15,741 nucleotides of DNA from Acidobacteriaceae bacterium (GTDB taxonomy: Bacteria; Acidobacteriota; Terriglobia; Terriglobales; Acidobacteriaceae): positions 2,275 through 18,015 of the forward strand of contig PLBD01000573.1 of assembly GCA_003135315.1 (NCBI GenBank), in the 5' to 3' direction. A program made the position numbers and the translations under genes. The notes beneath the pieces are model-generated. The model saw only the letters and a list, made by a program, of their open reading frames with translations, was not told where the DNA came from and searched no databases. Positions 1 to 7,562 of this stretch are shown here, piece by piece; positions within the stretch are counted from its first letter, which is position 1; every line of letters begins with the position of its first letter.

Positions 1-944
1 TAGCTCGCCTGCGCCGTTATCAAGGCACCCTTGTTCCCCTGCTGGAAGGCTAGAATGTTGCCGTTGTTGGCGGAGTTGAGGTTGGTGTTGAATGCTCCCG
101 CCGCCAGCTCGACGACCGGAGTGATGCTGTAGACTGCCTGTGCGCCCCACTGCAATCCAGGCGGAGGCCCGGCGTAACTGAGGTCGTTATTGACGATGGA
201 TACTGGAGTGGGGTCGATGGCAAAGCTGACATAGTTATCGAAGACAGGTAGACCGGCGAATGTATAATTAGCCGCGAGGCGGCCACCTGCCACCGTCAGA
301 TGTCCATCAATAAATTTTTGCTGTAAATATATTTCGCCCAGATAAGCACCCACAGCATAATTCGGATTGACCGGAAAGACGCTTCCGATGGCAGCCGTCA
401 AGTTGCTTCCCGTTCCCCATGAGTCCGAGAAGTACAGCGACATGCCGCTAATCTTCAGAAGCTTCTCAAGATCGAAGTCCACCGCCGTCGTCAGCTGTCC
501 AACATAGCCCCACATCTGATGCTGCTTGCCGGTCAAGTTCGTCTGCAAGACGGAGTAGTATGAGCCGCTGGGCGTGATTCCTAGCTTTTTCCCTTCCGCC
601 CGCGCGCCGTCCCAATCTCCGGCGAGTGTCTCTTCCCAGTCGTAGTCCTCATTCTTGCAACCAAACCGGCGCTTGTTCGGGTTGGCCGGGTGTTGGCACT
701 TCAGCTTGCGCTGTTTGGCAGCCGCTGGCGCAGGCGCCGCGTCCACCTGGGCCGTAGAATCCGCAGACGGATTCTCCCGTGTAGGCGATGTAGAAGATTG
801 AGCCGTCCCCTCAGGCTTCTGATTGGAGGTTGGGATCTGCGCTGCGAGAGATGGTTCTTTCCAGCAAAGGCTGAGGAGCGTGGCGACAGCCGCGAGCAAC
901 AGACCTGCGCGCTTGGCGTTGCCGTAGTAACGTGAACGCGGCAC
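1..944 (-). CDS. OprB-type carbohydrate-selective porin, N-terminal part (runs off left edge)
   Basis: The minus-strand frame is open from 944 to the left edge, about 314 residues, so the C-terminus is missing. A basic start and a hydrophobic stretch (residues about 12-36, ending SLAA) form a signal peptide. A Pro/Ala/Ser-rich linker follows, then the hallmark AGDWDGAR (about 108-115) and the downstream pattern KKLGITPSGSYY. Near 300-350 the pattern GEIYLQQKFIDGHLTV fits the OprB family (PF04966), which forms outer-membrane beta-barrel channels for sugars. I chose the GTG at 944-942 because a GGAGGGGAG stretch lies just upstream on the minus strand and the signal peptide begins there; no ATG is available in this frame nearby. 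The Cys-containing segment before the barrel (KCQHPANPNKRRFGCKN) looks like a lineage-specific insert. Substrate specificity cannot be read from this part. Confidence 0.85.
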   Translation of the reverse strand, partial: MPRSRYYGNAKRAGLLLAAVATLLSLCWKEPSLAAQIPTSNQKPEGTAQSSTSPTRENPSADSTAQVDAAPAPAAAKQRKLKCQHPANPNKRRFGCKNEDYDWEETLAGDWDGARAEGKKLGITPSGSYYSVLQTNLTGKQHQMWGYVGQLTTAVDFDLEKLLKISGMSLYFSDSWGTGSNLTAAIGSVFPVNPNYAVGAYLGEIYLQQKFIDGHLTVAGGRLAANYTFAGLPVFDNYVSFAIDPTPVSIVNNDLSYAGPPPGLQWGAQAVYSITPVVELAAGAFNTNLNSANNGNILAFQQGNKGALITAQAS

Positions 945-964
945 TCGTAGGTGAGCTCCCCTCC

Positions 965-1057
965 TCACGGGCCAAAGAAATAGCGCAGTGAGACAAACAG
1001 AACGAACAGTGTTCTGGCTGCACCGAATATCAGAGCTGGAAGCATTTGACTGTCCAT
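965..1057 (-). CDS. possible short hydrophobic peptide upstream of the porin
   Basis: A 30-codon frame starts at ATG 1057-1055 and ends at a TGA (967-965) that sits inside the purine-rich ribosome-binding region of the porin. The peptide begins MDSQMLPALIFGAA and continues as a mostly hydrophobic segment ending RYFFGP, so it could cross a membrane once. The stop position would suit translational coupling to the porin. There is no convincing Shine-Dalgarno sequence upstream of its ATG, and a frame this short can be open by chance. I do not recognise a family. Confidence 0.2.
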   Translation of the reverse strand: MDSQMLPALIFGAARTLFVLFVSLRYFFGP

Positions 1058-1208
1058 AAGAACCAGTAGCGATGTGGAGGGCGACACGCTTTCTAATCAG
1101 TTAGTTAGAAAGGGTGATCGGAATAGGCAGAAAATTGCTGTGACCGGAACTGTACGCTCTAGGCATTTTGTGTGGGATTCATACGCCTCTTTCGGATCGC
1201 CCGGTGCT

Positions 1209-1500
1209 GTACGCTCGCAGTAGCTTTGCTTGTGCATCATCTGCGACATTTCCCCAATCTCATACGGGAACGGCACGCCGTTGGAGGTTTCCATTGAGCC
1301 GATGCGGTCATGGCTGGCAACCGTGAAAGCTCCTCGCAAGTATCCCGACGCTTCGCTCTCGAGCAGCGTCTCTGCAATCGGGGCACAGGTACAAACCACG
1401 AAGGATCCGGCGGCGGCTGGACTTGGCCTTAGGCAGCGCCCTCGCTGATCGGTTTCAACATCTGACGGGCACGGGTCTCCGAAATCGGCCATCAGGTCAG
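1209..1500 (-). pseudogene. decayed fragment of a sigma-54 (NtrC-type) activator
   Basis: The minus strand encodes a recognisable but damaged piece of an AAA+ sigma-54 activator. Readable parts are SPAAAGSFVVCTCAPIAETL, then LRGAFTVAS in place of the GAFTGA loop, then YEIGEMSQMM in place of the Walker B region. Each matches, in order, the intact regulator at 9370-10791 (for example GSFVACNCAAVAETLLESE and RGAFTGAS), and the DNA also aligns closely to about 10000-10230. The Walker A segment has decayed to DFGDPCPS and the Walker B aspartate is lost (VPFPYEIGE for VLFLDEIGE). Homology stops near 1209, so the rest of the AAA+ domain, the receiver and the Fis-type DNA-binding domain are missing. 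It cannot work as an activator. It probably comes from an old duplication of the regulator gene. Confidence 0.8.
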
Positions 1501-1604
1501 AACGAGGCGTGGAACCTGCATGAGCGCGATCTTGAACATCAAAGAGCCACGGCCAACAGCGACATCCTCAGTTCTGCCCAAGGGCTTTCTTGCTGCAGCG
1601 GACC

Positions 1605-2345
1605 TCACCCACCCAGAGCGATGGCCACACCCACCAAAGCCAAACCGATCAGCATGGTGAATAATCCAGTCAGGTAGGGAGCTACCCGGTTGTACTTTCC
1701 CCACATCGAACCAGCACCAAACAACAATGCGAGCAGTAGGGCATTCGATACGCGGAGTGCGAAACGGGGTTCATGCCTGAAAACCAGGAAAGGAACAATT
1801 GCCGGGAACACTGCCGAGAAATCGATCCAGAAGATGGCAATCGATCCATAGATGTCCCCTTTCGTCACCGCAGCCGCCGGCAATTGGATCTGCGCCATCA
1901 AAGGCAGGAGCGTATGACAAATGCGAGCACGGTCTGCGGCGGTCGTGGCAGGTTCGAGCAAAGGGTCGAGTTGGCCGCTAAGTGCAGAGAACGCCTCCCG
2001 CTCGTTGGAAGCATTTCTGAGGGTCATTAGAAATCGCAGGCGCTGGCGGCGTGCCGTCAAGCTACCCATAATGTAGAGCGCGCCATCAATCACACCCCAT
2101 GCGACGTTGCAGCCTAGTGCCGCCATCAGCAGATGACGCACCGCTTGCGCGCCGCTCCCGGCTGTAAACCCCGCGATAAGCGTGAAGTCGAGCACCATGA
2201 TCAGCCCGCACAAAACCTCTTCTAGGCGGTCGGATGGGTCAAGGTAACGATTGACAAATCGCTGTTTTGATTTAGAAGGTCTCAAATAAAGCCCCTCAGT
2301 GCATTCTTGAATGCGGGAGAGGGAGCCATCAGTGATGCCGGTCAC
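1605..2345 (-). CDS. VIT/CCC1-like integral membrane protein
   Basis: A 246-residue protein with about five predicted membrane segments (residues about 45-60, 73-93, 166-188, 198-213, 225-245). The N-terminal pattern FVNRYLDPSDRLEEVLCGLI followed by ALGCNVAWGVIDGALYIM is typical of bacterial membrane proteins usually annotated as VIT1/CCC1 transporter family, whose eukaryotic relatives move iron or manganese. The transported substrate here is unknown and the assignment is from remembered family patterns. The middle region (about 97-160) is soluble and helical. The listed start is a GTG without a clear Shine-Dalgarno sequence. A TTG at 2285-2283, preceded by GAGGGG with a six-base spacer, would give 226 residues and begin just before the conserved region; I consider it equally likely. 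It stands alone, downstream of nothing obvious. Confidence 0.65.
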   Translation of the reverse strand: MTGITDGSLSRIQECTEGLYLRPSKSKQRFVNRYLDPSDRLEEVLCGLIMVLDFTLIAGFTAGSGAQAVRHLLMAALGCNVAWGVIDGALYIMGSLTARRQRLRFLMTLRNASNEREAFSALSGQLDPLLEPATTAADRARICHTLLPLMAQIQLPAAAVTKGDIYGSIAIFWIDFSAVFPAIVPFLVFRHEPRFALRVSNALLLALLFGAGSMWGKYNRVAPYLTGLFTMLIGLALVGVAIALGG

Positions 2346-2856
2346 ATCAGCATTCCGCCGGAGGGCCTGGTGGCGGAATTGGTATTGTGGGCACGCTCGC
2401 TAGGACCTGAGAACTGGGCCCGACCGCGTCGACCGTCGAGTGTTTTTGCGGCACCGAGAAGCCTGTCCGCAAGTTCTGCGGTCCAATTTTGCTGTGAGTA
2501 ATGGCCGCTACCAGCCCAGCTATGCCAGTTTGCCTGGCTTTGATGACGAAGCATGCCCTTTTACAACGTGATGCAGAGTATCGACGCCAAATACGGATGT
2601 CTAAGCCGTCCGCTAAAACCGCGTTAGCACATGTCGTACCGATCGCCGCTGAGCGCTCAGGCCAGGCATTGTTACCTTAACGATTATCCAGTTGCAATCC
2701 GATTGTCACCGTCCCAAAGCGGCACCTGGCGACTGTCGCAACTATCCATCACCAATGATGCACCACAGTGGTTACTTTCGTGCGGAAATCCACTTGGCAT
2801 CACAGACGCCGACGCTCCAGCCATGAAACGGTCGTGAGAAAGGACTTCTGGTTATC
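2346..2856. other. intergenic stretch without a recognisable gene
   Basis: About 510 bases with no frame that resembles a protein. It holds a 20-base tRNA-Leu-like motif at 2365-2384, discussed in the findings, and a perfect 12-base palindrome CTGAGCGCTCAG at 2649-2660. An AAAGGA ribosome-binding candidate precedes the lipoprotein gene that starts at 2857. The palindrome could be an operator for that gene, but only its symmetry supports this. Confidence 0.5.
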
Positions 2857-4317
2857 ATGAACAAACGCGCCGTATTGTCGCTTTTCCTGTCCCTCGCCTT
2901 GACGCTTTTCGCAGGATGCGGCTCTTCCCTTCCCAACCCAACTCCTCCCGCCCCCCTGAGCGCCAGCAACGTCAATCTGATTTTCGTGGTGAGCGAGGAT
3001 TTGGCGTATCACGCTCCCGGCGACATCAATTCGAAAACAGCAAACCTTACCAATCAGGGCTTGCAGCGATCGCTTCGCATGGCCACGTTCCTCAAGCAGC
3101 AGGTACTGGGGACGGAAAATGTCACCAGCATCTACGCGCTGGAACCGATGACCCATTTACAAAACGCAAACCAGCTCCCCGACATGGTCGGACTGGAGAC
3201 GGTCCAGCAATTCGCCCTTCTCAACCAGATCACCCTGTCCAGCGACCTTAAGGGCGGGACTCCATATGCCGGCCAGAGCTACCCGCTCAATGCATCATAT
3301 TCGGCAGAGTCGATACCCAGCGGACTGCCTACGCCATCGCCGTTCTGCCCGAATTGCAAGGGCCTCGATTTCAACGACGAGGGAGGCGACAACGAGGCCC
3401 TGATCAGCGGTATCGTGAAGGCAAACCCGGGCTTTTATGTCTTCTCGGCGCCGTGGGAGACCACCAGCGCCCTGATGGCAAACATCGATAAGCTCGAAGG
3501 CTACAACCTGACGGTTCCGACGAGTTATCAAGGTCCCAACTATATCTACGCGATCTCGATCGCGGCATCCCAGAGCGCGAGCCTGGTTACCTACAACAGC
3601 AATCTAAGTCCGCCTGCCACCTACCCTGTGCTGCCTCCGCCGAAGCTGGTGAGCACTGCATGCGTGGCGCAGGAGCCTTTCAGCATCACCGTGACTGGAG
3701 GCAAAAGTGGCGCTGTAATTCCAGCGGGAACCAATACCGACGAAACCGTTTACATCATTCGGCATGCCGAGGCGCATCCCCTCGGCTACTGGGACGACAA
3801 CAACTATGTGGGCGCGGGACAATGGCGCGCGCTGGATCTTCCCAACGCACTGCGCGGCAAAATCAGCCCCGACCAGGTATATTCGATCGACCCTGCTCAA
3901 TTTGGCCCGGGCTCTGTTGATAGCGCCACGGGCGATTCCAACTGGTCGACGGTTGCGCCCGCCCTGACGGCCGAACCCTATGCAATCGCCAATAACCTGC
4001 CCTACAACCTGTTCGCGAGCTTCTTGCTGACCGATGCGAACGCCCCCAACGAAACCAGTGCGCTTTTGTTCACCGGGCGCACGTTCTCTAATCAGAAGGT
4101 ATTGCTGGCCTGGGCTTACCAATACATACAGCCGACAATCAATGCACTGCTGGCCACCTATCACGGAGACGGCCCGCTGGCGCCGGCTTGGCCGGACACT
4201 GATTACGACAGCATCTGGACGGTAAGGCTTGACGCCCACGGCAACTTGTCCATTGACAATGCAATGTGCGAAGGCATCGACTCAGCAGCGCTGCCGGCGG
4301 TGCCTCCTCAATTCTGA
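2857..4317 (+). CDS. lipoprotein with two histidine-phosphatase-like domains
   Basis: A 486-residue protein. The N-terminus is a lipoprotein signal with lipobox LFAGC (Cys21), so it is probably membrane-anchored outside the cytoplasm. The C-terminal half (about 294-475) resembles the histidine phosphatase (phosphoglycerate-mutase-like) superfamily: VYIIRHAEAHP carries the R-H signature at Arg302-His303, followed by LPNALRGKISPDQVYSIDPAQ and the tail NAMCEGIDSAALP. The N-terminal half (about 38-250) follows the same order in degenerate form: VNLIFVVSEDLAYH where RHAE should be, SIYALEPMTH matching VYSIDPAQ, and a late NYIYAISI strand matching DSIWTVRL. It thus looks like an internal duplication in which the first copy lost the catalytic histidine. 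In the second copy the place where I expect the second histidine reads LLAWAYQYI, with Ala-Tyr instead of the Glu-His I expect in this group, so catalysis is uncertain. Substrate unknown. Confidence 0.7.
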   Translation: MNKRAVLSLFLSLALTLFAGCGSSLPNPTPPAPLSASNVNLIFVVSEDLAYHAPGDINSKTANLTNQGLQRSLRMATFLKQQVLGTENVTSIYALEPMTHLQNANQLPDMVGLETVQQFALLNQITLSSDLKGGTPYAGQSYPLNASYSAESIPSGLPTPSPFCPNCKGLDFNDEGGDNEALISGIVKANPGFYVFSAPWETTSALMANIDKLEGYNLTVPTSYQGPNYIYAISIAASQSASLVTYNSNLSPPATYPVLPPPKLVSTACVAQEPFSITVTGGKSGAVIPAGTNTDETVYIIRHAEAHPLGYWDDNNYVGAGQWRALDLPNALRGKISPDQVYSIDPAQFGPGSVDSATGDSNWSTVAPALTAEPYAIANNLPYNLFASFLLTDANAPNETSALLFTGRTFSNQKVLLAWAYQYIQPTINALLATYHGDGPLAPAWPDTDYDSIWTVRLDAHGNLSIDNAMCEGIDSAALPAVPPQF

Positions 4318-4320
4318 CCG

Positions 4321-4509
4321 TCACTGCGGCGGCCGCCCCGCCACTCGGAACATGAAATCGCTCGGCCCGGGGACCATCTCCTCGGGCGGCCAATAGACCT
4401 GTACCGTCTTCCCGTGGAGCTTGCTGCGGTTATCGCGTTCCGGCCAGATTGTTCCGACCGTTTCCTGTCCCGCAGCCGCCACGGCGACTACCTTTGCGTA
4501 GAAACGTGC
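4321..4509 (-). pseudogene. probable 3' remnant of an unidentified gene
   Basis: The minus strand has about 60 codons of protein-like composition, reading FYAKVVAVAAAG, then TVGTIWPERDNRSKLHGKTV, then VYWPPEEMVPGPSDFMFRVA, and ending at a TGA at 4323-4321. There is no ATG upstream before an in-frame TGA near 4513, so it has lost its N-terminus. The segment lies tail-to-tail with the lipoprotein gene, four bases after its stop codon. I do not recognise the family. The balanced composition, with conserved-looking Trp, Tyr and Pro, argues for former coding sequence but does not prove it. Confidence 0.35.
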
Positions 4510-4538
4510 TTGACATCACAGACACCGAGACGACATCT
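4510..4538 (+). promoter_or_regulatory. weak candidate promoter for the DUF4239 gene
   Basis: A perfect TTGACA at 4510-4515 is followed after 17 bases by ACATCT, a poor -10 element. It lies 50-80 bases upstream of the membrane protein gene. Only the -35 match supports it. Confidence 0.2.
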
Positions 4539-4588
4539 GTCTATCATGAGATCTCGGAGCGATTAGCTCGGTATTTCGATACTTCGCC

Positions 4589-5425
4589 ATGGCATCGTCC
4601 CGTGCCAGAGCGGCAGTCGCAGCAAATGGCCGGGATATCGGTCTGATTTGGGGGCTGCTCGGCATGAGTTCCATCTTGATCGCCGTCCTTGTATTCGGAT
4701 CCACTTTCGGCGGGGGCATGCTAGGTAACCTCCTCGGCGCCAGATTACCGGCGCACCATCGAGACGAAGGCTCAAAAGAGGTTCTCAAACTGGTGATGGG
4801 TCTAGTCGCAACCGTGGCCGCACTCGTCCTCAGCCTACTCATCTCCTCGGCCAAAAGCTCCTATGACACGCAAAAAGCTGAGGTACAGCAACTAGGTATT
4901 CACTTATTACAGCTCGATCGCATTCTGGCCCGCTTTGGGCCGGATGCCACGGAACCGCGCAACCAGCTTCGCCGAATCGTATTGGCTGACATTGTGCGAA
5001 CTTGGCCGGGGGATGGTGTAAGGGCGGACACCTACGATCCATTGCTGGCGCAAAGGGAAGGTGAGGAGCTTTTTCATCGGATCGCGAACCTGTCGCCAAA
5101 GACGGATGCCCAGCGGCTCGACCAGAGCCGGGCGCTGCAGTTGCTCGTAGGTCTATGGGAGACCCATCGCCTGCTGGACGAACAGGCCGGGGAAGACCTT
5201 TCCTGGCCCTTCCTCACGATACTTGTGTTTTGGCTTGTGGTTCTCTTCGTTGGCTTCGGTCTTTTCGCGCGCCTCAACGCAACCGTCGTTGCGGCTTTAC
5301 TCGTTGGCGCGCTCTCGGTTGCGGGCGCGGTCTTTCTCATTATCGAGATGAATCGGCCATATAGAGGAGTCATGCGGATCTCCAGCGCCCCCATTCGCAA
5401 CGCCCTGACGCTGATGGGCCAGTAA
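4589..5425 (+). CDS. DUF4239 (bestrophin-like) membrane protein
   Basis: A 278-residue protein with four membrane segments (about 27-50, 66-88, 206-227 and 231-252) and a soluble helical region between the second and third. The patterns GNLLGARLPAHHRDEGSKEV, LVATVAALVLSLLISSAKSS and, near the end, FLIIEMNRPYRGVMRIS are characteristic of the DUF4239 family (PF14023, bestrophin-like). The family occurs widely in bacteria and has no firmly known function; a channel role is only suggested by the distant similarity. ATG 4589 has no Shine-Dalgarno sequence. The ATG at 4664 (Met26) has GGGGG a short distance upstream and places the start directly at the first membrane segment, as in typical family members, so a 253-residue product is the better biological guess. 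It appears to be a single-gene unit. Confidence 0.75.
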   Translation: MASSRARAAVAANGRDIGLIWGLLGMSSILIAVLVFGSTFGGGMLGNLLGARLPAHHRDEGSKEVLKLVMGLVATVAALVLSLLISSAKSSYDTQKAEVQQLGIHLLQLDRILARFGPDATEPRNQLRRIVLADIVRTWPGDGVRADTYDPLLAQREGEELFHRIANLSPKTDAQRLDQSRALQLLVGLWETHRLLDEQAGEDLSWPFLTILVFWLVVLFVGFGLFARLNATVVAALLVGALSVAGAVFLIIEMNRPYRGVMRISSAPIRNALTLMGQ

Positions 5426-5854
5426 ACGGTGACGATTAGGTTGCTCTGTGTGGTCGCGCTCGTCCGGCTGGCGGTTGGTCGCATCACCCGGAACCAATCG
5501 GCTATGCGCTTTAATCTGTGGTGACAGTCCTGATCCCAAGAGCGCATGCACATCAGTCGCGGGGGTAGCGGCAGATCTCTTGGGCACGATATTAGCGATC
5601 AGAATCGATACTGCCCCTGCGATTCTTGCTGCAGCCTGGGTATCCGGTCGGCCCCGGTTTCGGCGGCTAAGGAGTACGACGTTGGCAGCGAGCAGCAAGG
5701 CTTCCCCCAGGCAGAAGTGCTCCTGGTGTGAGCAGGTCAAGTCGAATAGCCGCTGAAGGTCAGTCGATCGTTTTCTCGTGTCGAAGGAGGCATTGCGTGG
5801 CGGAACCCACGGCATGCTAGAGTTGAGAAATACAGCCTTGAGGACTTAGTGAAC
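5426..5854. other. intergenic stretch without a recognisable gene
   Basis: About 430 bases between the DUF4239 gene and the duplicated block. A long open frame exists on the minus strand across 5297-5815, but it overlaps the end of the DUF4239 gene, and its translation is Arg-rich and low in conserved-looking pattern, so I do not call it. A GGCACG-N4-TAGC sequence at 5583-5596 resembles a sigma-54 promoter with mismatches; no gene follows closely. Confidence 0.5.
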
Positions 5855-6074
5855 AGTATTCCATCCTGCCTGCAGCGGCGATTTTCCGGCCGGTTGCCTC
5901 TAGGAGTACGGCTACTAGAGCTTGTTTGCCACGATCTTCTGCTGGATGTCGTGGCCCTATGTGCTAATCCCATACAGTATGCCGGGAAGAAACAGTTCTC
6001 CTGATTGGAGTCCGCGGCCTTTCCAACCGTGCCTTCTAACCTATTGATGATAAAGCACTACAGTTCTCTTTCCT

Positions 6075-6515
6075 TTGGCCTCCTTTGGAGGTTCTCATGC
6101 TCTCCATGATCCCGGATGTGCGTCGTTTCGTAAGTCGCGAAAACGATGTCACGTCGACCAAGCCGCAATCATGGATCCTTCCAGCCAGAACGACAGTCGA
6201 GTGACGATCTTGATCGCTGGTGCTGACGACCATTATCGGCAACCTTTTTCGGATTTATCTCAGTCCGGGCAACTTCCGACGTTCCGTGCAAAGTGTGTCG
6301 ATCAGGCCTTGAAACCTTCGCATCGCGAACGCATTGACATCGCTCCGGTCGATGGGGCGGTACCGACAACGAACGGCCTCACTGTATGCCAGACACTGAA
6401 GGGCAATCCAGCGACCTGCCTGGTTCCCATACTGGTCCTCACTAGTTGCGGATCCGCCCACGGCCACCCGACTAAACAAGAGGGGATGGGTTCAGGGAGG
6501 AACACCAAACCATGA
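6075..6515 (+). pseudogene. decayed receiver-domain remnant of an HD-GYP response regulator
   Basis: The frame encodes a damaged receiver domain paralogous to the N-terminal part of the HD-GYP protein at 14414-15439: TILIAGADDHYRQPFSDL matches NILVADGDDHYRQLYSDL, and IDIAPVDGAVPTTNGLTVC matches IDLALVDGTMPKTNGMTIC. The phosphoacceptor Asp (in PVDGA) survives, but the early acidic residue (ADGDD) is now Gly (AGADD). Homology fades after VPILVLTSCGSAHGH, so the last helices, the conserved Lys/Arg position and the entire HD-GYP domain are absent. The good ribosome-binding site and ATG of the intact copy are not conserved; ATG 6171 is the only plausible start. Its TGA overlaps the ATG of the phosphatase gene (ATGA, 6512-6515), so any translation could be coupled to that gene. 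I regard it as non-functional in signalling. Confidence 0.8.
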
Positions 6516-7528
6516 AGAAACGGTCGTATGTCTGTATCTCGCTATTGTTTTGTTTGCTACCGCTTCTCCGCGCGGCCGCACAGGGGCAAGATCCGCTTCC
6601 TTCATGGAATGACGGCCCGGCGAAGCTGGGAATCCTTAACTTCGTGAAGGTCACCACCGACCCCGCCAGCCCTAACTTCGTCCCACCTGGACAACGAATC
6701 GCCGCTTTCGACCAGGATGGCACAACGTGGGTCGAACACCCCATGTATACACAGTTCATATTCGCTTTTGAGCGGATTGTCGGGCTGGCCCCGCAACATC
6801 CTGAGTGGATGACAACGCAGCCTTTCCAGACGGTGCTCTCCGGCGACCACGCGGCGATGGCTAGGTTGACGATGAAGGACCTGGAAACCATCTTGATTGC
6901 CTCCCACACCGGCATGACAGTTGAGACGTTTCAAAACATCGTGCAGGACTGGCTGGCAAAGGCTCGCGACCAGCGCTGGAATCGGCCTTACACCGATCTT
7001 GTTTACCAGCCGATGCTGGAGGTCATGCAGTATCTCCGAGCCAATGGTTACAAGACCTATATCGTGACCGGCGGCGGCCAGGATTTCGTACGTGTATACG
7101 GCGAACTCGTGTACGGCATTCCCCCCGAGCAGGTCATAGGCTCGGCCTTGGAAACACACTATACCTATGACACACGAGGCCAGGGCATTCTTGTAAGGCC
7201 GCCGAAGCTCCTATTGAACGACGATTTCTCAGGAAAGCCGGAAGACATTTATCTATTTATTGGCCGCCACCCCAAGGCCGCGTTCGGCAACTCAACCGGC
7301 GACCAGCAAATGCTGGAATATACCCAAGCCGGCGGTGGAGCAACGTTAGCGATGATCGTGCTGCACGACGACGCCCGGCGTGAGTATGCGTACGGCCCGG
7401 CCATGGGATTACCTGATACCAAGATAGGAACGTTCACCCAATCGCTATACGACGAAGCCAAGTCGAAGGGCTGGGTCGTCATCAGTATCAAGAACGACTG
7501 GAAGCGGATTTTTGCGTGGGAAAGATGA
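6512..7528 (+). CDS. secreted HAD-superfamily phosphatase
   Basis: A 338-residue protein with an N-terminal signal peptide (hydrophobic residues about 6-23, AAAQG cleavage region), so it probably acts in the periplasm. HAD motifs are complete: motif I AAFDQDGTTW (nucleophile Asp67, acid/base Asp69), motif II IVTGGG (Thr186), a Lys in FSGKPEDI (Lys242), and motif IV FGNSTGDQQML (Asp264). The long segment between motifs I and II (about 72-180) would form a cap domain. The family is often annotated as haloacid dehalogenase-like or phosphoserine-phosphatase-like; the substrate is not predictable. The ATG overlaps the preceding stop and is preceded by AGGGAGG. A DUF2934 gene follows after 34 bases. 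This is the intact copy; the paralogue at about 15505-15644 is a remnant. Confidence 0.8.
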   Translation: MKKRSYVCISLLFCLLPLLRAAAQGQDPLPSWNDGPAKLGILNFVKVTTDPASPNFVPPGQRIAAFDQDGTTWVEHPMYTQFIFAFERIVGLAPQHPEWMTTQPFQTVLSGDHAAMARLTMKDLETILIASHTGMTVETFQNIVQDWLAKARDQRWNRPYTDLVYQPMLEVMQYLRANGYKTYIVTGGGQDFVRVYGELVYGIPPEQVIGSALETHYTYDTRGQGILVRPPKLLLNDDFSGKPEDIYLFIGRHPKAAFGNSTGDQQMLEYTQAGGGATLAMIVLHDDARREYAYGPAMGLPDTKIGTFTQSLYDEAKSKGWVVISIKNDWKRIFAWER

Positions 7529-7562
7529 GCATCATTCCAATCAAAAGGAGAAACGCACCTCT

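Noticed and set aside
707..725. Sigma-54-like TTGGCAC...TTGC inside the porin coding region
   Set aside because: GG-to-GC spacing is 11 rather than 10 bases and the position within coding sequence makes a promoter unlikely.
3604..4239. Minus-strand open frame of 211 codons inside the lipoprotein gene
   Set aside because: It lies entirely within a convincing coding region with a signal peptide and domain matches on the other strand; its translation is Arg/Val/Gly-rich as expected for an antisense frame.
5297..5815. Long minus-strand open frame of about 170 codons
   Set aside because: It overlaps the well-supported DUF4239 gene, is Arg- and His-rich in the overlapping part, and shows no family pattern; it is probably a by-product of G+C-rich codon use.
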